Assembly (NCBI GenBank): GCA_026416755.1
Contig: JAOAEP010000118.1
Location: 1-14,198 of the forward strand
Length of the DNA: 14,198 nucleotides
Source: a bacterium
GTDB taxonomy: Bacteria > Ratteibacteria > UBA8468 > B48-G9 > JAFGKM01
Direction: 5' to 3'
Below, piece by piece: positions 7,068-12,528 of the stretch. The notes beneath the pieces are model-generated. The model searched no databases and was not told the origin of the DNA. It was given only the letters and a program-made list of their open reading frames with translations. A program made the translations under genes and the position numbers. Each line of letters opens with the position of its first letter. The first letter of the stretch is position 1.

Positions 7068-7089
7068 ACTATTTAAATCATGGTATAAT
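7060..7089 (+). promoter_or_regulatory. Consensus promoter of the GntR-type regulator, leaderless
   Basis: A perfect -35 TTGACA (7060-7065) and a perfect -10 TATAAT (7084-7089) are spaced 18 nt apart. The start would be near 7096, one or two bases before the ATG at 7098. There is no Shine-Dalgarno, so the message is expected to be leaderless or nearly so. Confidence 0.7.
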
Positions 7090-7097
7090 ATAACAAA

Positions 7098-8168
7098 ATG
7101 GAACTACAATTAAAAAAAGAGGAATTAGGTGTTCATCTATATAGATTAGTTAAAGATGAGATAAAAAAGAAAATTGAAAAAGGTATATATAAAGTTGGTC
7201 AACTTATACCATCAGAAAATAAGTTAACACAGATATACAATGTAAGTCGTATAACAGTTATAAAAGCAATAAATGAACTTGTAAATGAAGGTTATCTATA
7301 CAGAATACAAGGTAAAGGGACATTTGTTAAAAACAGATATAGTGAAGTTAAAGATAAAATTATTGGAATTATTGTTCCAACAGAAATCCATTTATGGGCA
7401 CCTTTAGTAAAAAAAATTATCTCAAGTTTAACAGGAAAATATTTGTGTATTCCTGTTGATATTGTTATTGAAGGAAAGGATGCTATCCATAACAGAAAAC
7501 ATATAAATTCAATACTCAAAAAAAATCCTGATATTCTTATTGTTGATGGTAATCCTATTTTTCCTTTTGAGTTATTAGACGATTATAAAGGCGAAGTTAT
7601 ATATGTAATAAACTATAACAGAGAAACAATAAAAGAAAATAAAAATATACATTATATTCTTTCGGATCACTATTATGGTGCTAAGATTGCAATTGAATAT
7701 TTTTTATCAAAAGGTTTTAAAAGAGTCATATTTGTAACATATCCAATTTTAGAACATCATAAATCACAAAAAGAAAAAATTATGGCAGGAAAAGAAGTAT
7801 TTAAAAAAAATAGATTACCAGAAGATGATTTTGTTATATTTACTGATTGGAATAAAGAAGAAAAAATTAAGGAACTTTTAAAAAAAGAAAAGAAACCTAT
7901 GGCTATATTTACAGATGCAGATTTTAGAGCTAATTTAATATATGAAGTTGCAAAAAAATTAAATTTAAAAATTCCTAAAGATGTTTCAATAATTGGATAT
8001 TTTAATACTCCATGGTGTGAAATTTTAAGACCCAAATTAACCTCAATAAGTATAAAAGAAGATAAGATAGGAGAACTCGTTGTAAAAAAAATATTGACAA
8101 AAGATAGGATAAAAAATAAAATTATAATTAAACCCAAAATTGTAGAAAGAGAAAGTGTGTTAAAATGA
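7098..8168 (+). CDS. GntR-family transcriptional regulator with LacI-type sensor domain (AraR-like)
   Basis: The 356-residue protein joins a GntR winged helix-turn-helix (about 10-76: LYRLVKDEIKKKI, IPSENKLTQIYNVSRITVIKAINEL, GKGTFV) to a periplasmic-binding-protein-like sensor (about 88-355). Sensor landmarks are IIGIIVPT, DILIVDG, SDHYYGAKIAIEYFLSKGFKRVIFV, MAIFTDADFRANLIYEVA and IPKDVSIIGYFNTPW ending in LTSISI. This is the architecture of the arabinose repressor AraR: sugar binding is expected to release DNA. The gene is divergent from the prepilin-glycosidase unit and upstream of a second prepilin-like gene. It therefore probably controls both, and itself, through the two inverted 11-mers. 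The sugar ligand cannot be read from sequence. Start is the ATG right after the -10; no better in-frame start exists. Confidence 0.9.
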   Translation: MELQLKKEELGVHLYRLVKDEIKKKIEKGIYKVGQLIPSENKLTQIYNVSRITVIKAINELVNEGYLYRIQGKGTFVKNRYSEVKDKIIGIIVPTEIHLWAPLVKKIISSLTGKYLCIPVDIVIEGKDAIHNRKHINSILKKNPDILIVDGNPIFPFELLDDYKGEVIYVINYNRETIKENKNIHYILSDHYYGAKIAIEYFLSKGFKRVIFVTYPILEHHKSQKEKIMAGKEVFKKNRLPEDDFVIFTDWNKEEKIKELLKKEKKPMAIFTDADFRANLIYEVAKKLNLKIPKDVSIIGYFNTPWCEILRPKLTSISIKEDKIGELVVKKILTKDRIKNKIIIKPKIVERESVLK

Positions 8169-8211
8169 AAAATTTTAAAAATTTTAAATCTTATTTATCC
8201 TTCCTTATAAC

Positions 8212-8236
8212 CATTCACCGAATAATTCGGTGGATG
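8212..8236 (+). promoter_or_regulatory. Leader hairpin C upstream of prepilin-like gene 2
   Basis: A 25-nt element whose arms CATTCACCGA (8212-8221) and TCGGTGGATG (8227-8236) pair over 10-11 bp, with one U-G wobble valid in the mRNA sense. The unpaired centre is very short. It ends 38 nt before the prepilin 2 ATG. Base changes relative to hairpin B keep the pairing. No T run follows, so it is not an ordinary terminator for the regulator gene. Confidence 0.6.
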
Positions 8237-8274
8237 ATAAAATATAGAGTTAAATTTTTAAAAGGAGGTGTGTG

Positions 8275-8967
8275 ATGAAAAAGAAATTTATAGGAGTTAA
8301 TGGTTTTACATTAATTGAGTTATTAGTTGTAATTGCAATAATTTCAATTTTAGCAGCAATGCTTTTGCCAGCCTTTAGTAAAGCAAGAGAAAAAGCAAGA
8401 ACTGCTTTATGTACAAATAATTTGAAACAAATTGGTCTTGGTATTGCTATGTATTGTGAAGATTATGATGGATGGTTTGTTACAAGTAGTACAAATGGAT
8501 GTATGGTTCATGCATTTTTAGTAAATTTGAAATATATTAGCCCAAAACTTTTAAGTTGTCCATCAGATAGGACAAAAAATTACTATACATATGATACTTT
8601 TCCTCATCTAAAGTATCTTAAAGAGAATAACCTTTCTTATAGGTTTAGTTATAGAATTTTTGCTTTTCCGGGACCTATTGATTTAAGACCTGTAAAAGTA
8701 AGCATGCTTAAAAGACCAGATAAAGACCCAATTGTTTGTGATTCAGAATGGCAAACAGGAAGTATGTGTTATTGGGGATTTGCATATTATATAAATGAGG
8801 CATATACTTTTGATTATTCTCTATATCCTAAAAATAGACATGAAGGAAGAATAAATACACTTTTTGCAGATGGACATGTAGAAACAATTACTCCACAGTA
8901 TTATTCATCAGAAATTAGAGGAAAAGGAGACATACATCCACAAACATTTTATCATTTAACAGAATAA
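8275..8967 (+). CDS. Prepilin-like protein 2 with H-X9-DG C-terminus
   Basis: The 230-residue protein has the same plan as prepilin-like protein 1: MKKKFIGVNG then FTLIELLVVIAIISILAAML, with cleavage expected after Gly10 and Glu15 at +5. Both share KARxxCxNNLKQIGL and EDYDGW blocks and an LSCPSD box. The tail NRHEGRINTLFADGHVE fits H-X9-DG exactly. The ATG at 8275 is chosen over an adjacent GTG at 8272 because AGGAGG (8263-8268) is 6 nt from the ATG but only 3 nt from the GTG. No separate promoter was recognised in the 106-nt gap after the regulator, so cotranscription with it is likely. The role is unknown; such pseudopilins are found in large numbers beside glycosidase and sulfatase genes in PVC-type genomes. 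Confidence 0.88.
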   Translation: MKKKFIGVNGFTLIELLVVIAIISILAAMLLPAFSKAREKARTALCTNNLKQIGLGIAMYCEDYDGWFVTSSTNGCMVHAFLVNLKYISPKLLSCPSDRTKNYYTYDTFPHLKYLKENNLSYRFSYRIFAFPGPIDLRPVKVSMLKRPDKDPIVCDSEWQTGSMCYWGFAYYINEAYTFDYSLYPKNRHEGRINTLFADGHVETITPQYYSSEIRGKGDIHPQTFYHLTE

Positions 8968-9057
8968 ATTTAATAAGTCAATTTAAAAAAGTTTATAAAC
9001 TGAGAGATAATTTAATTTATTAAAAACGAAGAAATTTTATTTTTTCATATATTGTAT

Positions 9058-9126
9058 TATAATTTTAGAAGAGGAGGTACAATATTGTTTAAATTTGAAT
9101 GAATTAGTTTTAATATAATTTTAGAA
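9058..9126 (+). promoter_or_regulatory. Tandem -10 boxes and orphan ribosome-binding site upstream of moaA
   Basis: The 13-mer TATAATTTTAGAA occurs twice, at 9058-9070 and 9114-9126, the second ending on the A of the moaA ATG. Each starts with a perfect TATAAT, but -35 boxes are poor. Right after the first copy lies a strong Shine-Dalgarno (GAGGAGGT 9071-9078). It is 48 nt from the moaA ATG but 6 nt from a five-codon TTG frame (9085-9102). No in-frame extension of moaA reaches it. The second -10 would give a leaderless moaA message starting near 9126. Confidence 0.45.
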
Positions 9127-10070
9127 TGATAAAGGATAAAAGTGGAAGGGGCATAGATACATTAAGAATTTCAATAACAGAGAGATGTAATTTCTCATGC
9201 CTTTATTGTTCAAATCAATTCAATAAACTTGATAAAAAAGATATACTTTCTTATGAAGAAATAATAAAATTTGTAAAAATTTTCTCATGCCTTGGAATAA
9301 AAAAAATAAAAATAACAGGAGGGGAACCACTCATTAGGAAAGATTCAACTTTACTTATTAAAAAAATTACACATATTTCAGGAATAGAAGATATTTCTAT
9401 AACTACAAATGGTTTTTATCTTTATGAAAATATTGATAAAGTGAGAGAAGCAGGCATAAAAAGGATAAATATAAGTTTAGATACTTTAAATGAAAAAAAA
9501 TTTGAAATTTTAACAGGAAGAAGTTGTTTAAAAAGAATAAAGGAGGTTATAAAAGAAAGTTGTAAAATTTTTATTCCTGTTAAGTTAAATGTAGTTATAA
9601 TGAGAAATATAAATCTCGAGGAAATTTGTGATTTTTTAAATTTTGCATCAAAAAACAACTTAATTTTAAAATTTATAGAACTTATGCCTGTTTATAAAAA
9701 AATATCCTTTTGGAGAGAAAACTTTGTTCCTTTTAAAAACATTTTGGATATCATAAAAAAACATACCTATATCTATCCAATTAAAAAAAATGGAAGAATA
9801 AAGAGTTATGAAAGTTCAGAAGGTATAATTATTGAATTTGTAACTCCAATAACAGAGCCATTTTGTAATAAATGTGATAGAGTAAGAATTGATTGTGCAG
9901 GTAATTTATTTTTATGTCTTTATGGTAAACCTATTATAAATTTGAAAAAACTTGATGGAGATATTTTAAATTCAATAAAGTTTTATGTTTATAATAGAGA
10001 TTTTAGTTTTAATCCATTCGTCAAACTTAAAAATTATAGATTACCCTTGATGAATACTATAGGTGGATAA
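9126..10070 (+). CDS. moaA: GTP 3',8-cyclase MoaA (radical SAM)
   Basis: The 314-residue protein is MoaA, which converts GTP to 3',8-cyclo-7,8-dihydro-GTP in the first step of molybdenum cofactor synthesis. It has the radical SAM cluster motif CNFSCLYC (Cys21, 25, 28) and the GGEPL box at 65-69. The second [4Fe-4S] site has the MoaA spacing C-X2-C-X13-C (Cys247, 250, 264), and the chain ends in the essential C-terminal Gly-Gly (MNTIGG). It is slightly short for the family but complete. The start is ATG 9126 because upstream in-frame codons hit stops; no Shine-Dalgarno is adjacent. Its stop TAA shares one base with the ATG of fdhD, so it leads a tightly coupled operon. Confidence 0.95.
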   Translation: MIKDKSGRGIDTLRISITERCNFSCLYCSNQFNKLDKKDILSYEEIIKFVKIFSCLGIKKIKITGGEPLIRKDSTLLIKKITHISGIEDISITTNGFYLYENIDKVREAGIKRINISLDTLNEKKFEILTGRSCLKRIKEVIKESCKIFIPVKLNVVIMRNINLEEICDFLNFASKNNLILKFIELMPVYKKISFWRENFVPFKNILDIIKKHTYIYPIKKNGRIKSYESSEGIIIEFVTPITEPFCNKCDRVRIDCAGNLFLCLYGKPIINLKKLDGDILNSIKFYVYNRDFSFNPFVKLKNYRLPLMNTIGG

Positions 10071-10777
10071 TGATAAAATTGGTTGAAATTTTAAGATATA
10101 AAAATAAAAATTTTGAAAAAGTTGATGATAAGGTTGTTGAAGAAAAGTGTTTAAAAATTTATTTAAATGGGAAAGAAATAACAACTTTAAGTATTCTCCC
10201 TGAAAAAGTTGAATATCTTATTTATGGATTCCTTTTTACAAATAATTTCATTGAAAAATTAAAAGACATAAAGAACTTAGAAATATCAGGTAACATTTGT
10301 AAAATTGAAATTTTTAAAAAAGTTAAAAATTTTTATTGAAAAAATTTTTCAAAATCTAAAAAAATAAAAAGTGAATTTAAGATTTCATATGATAAAATTC
10401 TTTCATTAGTTAGAAAATTTCAAAATATGTCTGAAATATATAAAAATACAGGAGGGGTTCATTCATGTGGATTAACTAATAGTGAAAAATTAATAATTTT
10501 TGCAGAAGATATTTCAAGACATAATGCTTTTGATAAGGTTGTTGGAGAATCACTTTTTAAAAAAATAAACTTTGAAAATAGTATTATTTTTACTTCTGGA
10601 AGAATTACATCTGATATTGTAATAAAGGGTATAAAAGTACAAATCCCTATGATTATTTCAGTTTCTGCTCCTACTTATTATTCTATTGAAATTGCAGATA
10701 ATTACAATATAACATTAATTGGTTTTGCCAGAGGGAAGAGATTTAATGTTTATACCCATAAGTGGAGGGTCTTATGA
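10070..10777 (+). CDS. fdhD: Formate dehydrogenase sulfurtransferase FdhD, interrupted by an in-frame UGA
   Basis: FdhD carries sulfur from a cysteine desulfurase to the molybdenum cofactor of formate dehydrogenase. The frame from ATG 10070 gives 89 residues (EEKCLKIYLNGKEITTL, VEYLIYGFLFTNNFIE), then TGA at 10337-10339. The same frame then continues without break to 10777. The second part is highly conserved: YKNTGGVHSCGL, FAEDISRHNAFDKVVGESL, IIFTSGRITSDIV, SAPTYYSIEIAD, LIGFARGKRFNVYTH. An internal ATG at 10427 could restart it but has no Shine-Dalgarno. The UGA (codon 90) falls where the family has its essential Cys loop (CGxCG in E. coli), and no other CxxC is present. It may be a nonsense mutation of Cys TGT/TGC, a sequencing error, a functional split, or a selenocysteine codon; no convincing SECIS hairpin is visible. 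Total length would be about 235 residues, short for FdhD. Confidence 0.8.
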
Positions 10778-11175
10778 TAGATATTGGAAATAAAAAAGTA
10801 ACTAAGAGAAAAGCCATTGCAACAGGCCAAATTATTTTAGATGAAGAAATTATTAATTATATTAAAGAAAAAAGAGTACCTAAAGGTGATGTTTTAAATT
10901 CTGCAAAAATTTCAGGACTAATTGCAATTAAAAACACTCCAAATTTAATACCTTTTTGTCATCCTGTAAAGATAACAAAAGCAGATATTAATTTTGAGAT
11001 TTATGAAAATAAAATTAAGGCAATATGTGAAGTTCAAGGTATTGATAGGACTGGTTTTGAAATGGAAGCATTAGTTGGTGTTTGTATTTCACTTTTAACA
11101 ATTTATGATATGTGTAAAATATATAAGAAAAAGATGAAAATAGATGAGATAAGTTTAATAGAAAAGAAAAAATGA
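10774..11175 (+). CDS. moaC: Cyclic pyranopterin monophosphate synthase MoaC
   Basis: MoaC rearranges the MoaA product to cyclic pyranopterin monophosphate. The 133-residue protein contains KGDVLNSAKISG (Lys37, matching catalytic Lys51 of E. coli), LIPFCHP at 58-64, TGFEMEAL at 93-100 and LTIYDMCK at 108-115 (Asp112 and Lys115 matching Asp128 and Lys131). The ATG at 10774 is preferred to the GTG at 10762: GGAGG (10764-10768) lies 5 nt before it and the N-terminus MIDIGNKKVTKR then aligns with other MoaC proteins. It overlaps the fdhD stop by 4 nt (ATGA). The chain is some 20 residues shorter than the E. coli enzyme, mainly at the ends. Confidence 0.94.
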   Translation: MIDIGNKKVTKRKAIATGQIILDEEIINYIKEKRVPKGDVLNSAKISGLIAIKNTPNLIPFCHPVKITKADINFEIYENKIKAICEVQGIDRTGFEMEALVGVCISLLTIYDMCKIYKKKMKIDEISLIEKKK

Positions 11176-12089
11176 AAGGGTTTGTTTATTCTGTAAATAT
11201 AGGAGAAAAAAAAGGTGAGATAAAAAAGCCAGTTGAAAAAATTGAACTTATTGAAAATTATGGAATTAAAGGAGATTGTCATGCAGAAAGAGGAATAAAT
11301 AGACAGGTAAGTTTATTATCATGGGAAAGAATGAATGAAGAGTTTTTCTGTTTGAAAAGGAAAGATGATTTAAAACCAGGACTTTTTGCTGAAAATATAA
11401 CCACTGAAAAAATTGATTTAAGAAAACTTAAAATTGGAGATAAATTGAAGATTAATGAAGTTATTATTGAAATTTCAGAAATTGGTAAAAAATGCCATAA
11501 TTGGTGTGAAATTGGTAAAAAAGTTGGAAAATGTCTTATGCCAAAAGAAGGAATATTTGGAAAAGTAATTAAGGCAGGAGAAATTAAAAAAGGAGATGTT
11601 ATTGAAGTTATTCCAAGAGTTTTTACAGGAATTTTAACTATAAGTGATGGTTGTTTTGAAGGGAAAAGAGTAGATAAAAGCGGTGAATACTTAAAAGAAA
11701 TATGTAAAAAATATGGTTGGGAAGTACTAATATATGATATTGTTCCAGATGAAAAAGAAGTCATAAAAAGTAAATTAAGAGAATTTTCAGAAATATGTGA
11801 TTTAATTTTAACAACAGGAGGAACAGGAATTACAAAAAGAGATATCTCACCAGAAGCAACAAAAGAAATTATAGAAAAAGAAATACCAGGAGTTTCTGAA
11901 ATATTAAGAATAAAAACATATGAAAAATCAAAATATTCAATTATTTCAAGAGGGATATGTGGTATAAAAGGGCAAACAATCATAATTAATTTACCAGGAA
12001 GTTTAAATGGAGTTAAAGAATATTTTGAAATATTAAAAGAATTTTTAATTCATTTAATTGAAATGGTAAGAGAGTTTCCTCATGAATGA
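11172..12089 (+). CDS. MOSC domain - MogA/MoaB fusion protein
   Basis: The 305-residue protein fuses two molybdenum cofactor modules. Residues 1-147 are a MOSC domain: GIKGDCHAERGINRQVSLLS at 31-50, PGLFAENITTE at 69-79, LKIGDKLKI, and a Cys-rich EIGKKCHNWCEIGKKVGKC at 103-121. Residues 150-305 are a MogA/MoaB-type molybdopterin adenylyltransferase: GILTISDGC at 153-161, LTTGGTGITKRDISPEAT at 213-230 with the metal-binding Asp224, PGVSEILR at 239-246 and INLPGSLNG at 272-280. The MogA part should adenylylate molybdopterin before metal insertion. The MOSC part likely binds the cofactor or carries sulfur through Cys, by analogy with Moco sulfurase C-terminal domains. ATGA overlap with moaC (4 nt) and 8-nt overlap with the next gene indicate one operon. 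Confidence 0.88.
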   Translation: MKGFVYSVNIGEKKGEIKKPVEKIELIENYGIKGDCHAERGINRQVSLLSWERMNEEFFCLKRKDDLKPGLFAENITTEKIDLRKLKIGDKLKINEVIIEISEIGKKCHNWCEIGKKVGKCLMPKEGIFGKVIKAGEIKKGDVIEVIPRVFTGILTISDGCFEGKRVDKSGEYLKEICKKYGWEVLIYDIVPDEKEVIKSKLREFSEICDLILTTGGTGITKRDISPEATKEIIEKEIPGVSEILRIKTYEKSKYSIISRGICGIKGQTIIINLPGSLNGVKEYFEILKEFLIHLIEMVREFPHE

Positions 12090-12528
12090 AATAAAAGAAA
12101 TAATAGAAGAGATTAAAATAAAAAAATTATCAAACCTTGAAATATTGCAGTTGATTCAAGAAAAATATAATTATATCTCTATTGATATATTAAGAAAAAT
12201 TTGTAAAGAACTTGAAATTCCTAAAAGTAAAATTTTTGGAATTTTAACATTTTATTCTCAATTTTCAACACAAGAAAGGGGGAAATATTTAATAAGAGTT
12301 TGTGATGGAACTGCATGTCATGTAAAAGGAGGGAATAGAATTATTGATATGTTAAAAAGAGACTTTAAACTTGAAGATGGAAAAACAACAGAAGATAAAA
12401 AATTTACACTTCAAATTGTTGCTTGTCTTGGTAGTTGTTTTATTGCTCCTGTTTGTATGGTCAATTCAATTTATTATGGAAATATGGATGAAAATAAATT
12501 TAAAAAGGTACTTGAGAACTTAAAATGA
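12082..12528 (+). CDS. NuoE-like [2Fe-2S] subunit of an NAD(H)-linked oxidoreductase
   Basis: The 148-residue protein is a NuoE/HoxE/HydC-family thioredoxin-like ferredoxin subunit. An N-terminal helical part (about 1-65, including IPKSKIFGILTFYSQF) precedes the cluster domain. Cys74 and Cys79 (CDGTAC) with Cys115 and Cys119 (CLGSC) match the C-X4-C and C-X3-C ligands of the [2Fe-2S] cluster. It passes electrons to or from the NuoF-like partner encoded next, whose ATG overlaps its stop by 4 nt. In this operon it most likely belongs to an NAD-dependent, possibly electron-bifurcating, formate dehydrogenase or hydrogenase rather than complex I, because no other nuo genes are seen and molybdenum cofactor genes precede it. 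Confidence 0.9.
   Translation: MNEIKEIIEEIKIKKLSNLEILQLIQEKYNYISIDILRKICKELEIPKSKIFGILTFYSQFSTQERGKYLIRVCDGTACHVKGGNRIIDMLKRDFKLEDGKTTEDKKFTLQIVACLGSCFIAPVCMVNSIYYGNMDENKFKKVLENLK

Noticed and set aside
7757..8137. Minus-strand open frames within the regulator gene (also 7292-7519)
   Set aside because: They lie opposite the conserved sensor domain and encode low-complexity hydrophobic sequence without a ribosome-binding site.
8990..9001. Perfect 12-bp palindrome AGTTTATAAACT after prepilin gene 2
   Set aside because: It is short, A+T-rich, with no loop or T tail, and is easily expected by chance in this base composition; not supported as a terminator or operator.
10070..10777. Genetic code with UGA read as Gly or Trp
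   Set aside because: rpiB, the GntR gene, moaC, the MOSC-MogA gene and nuoE all end naturally at TGA at the expected protein length.
11279..11983. Long open frame (234 codons) on the minus strand
   Set aside because: It is antisense to the clearly conserved MOSC-MogA gene, has no family motifs and arises from biased codon use.
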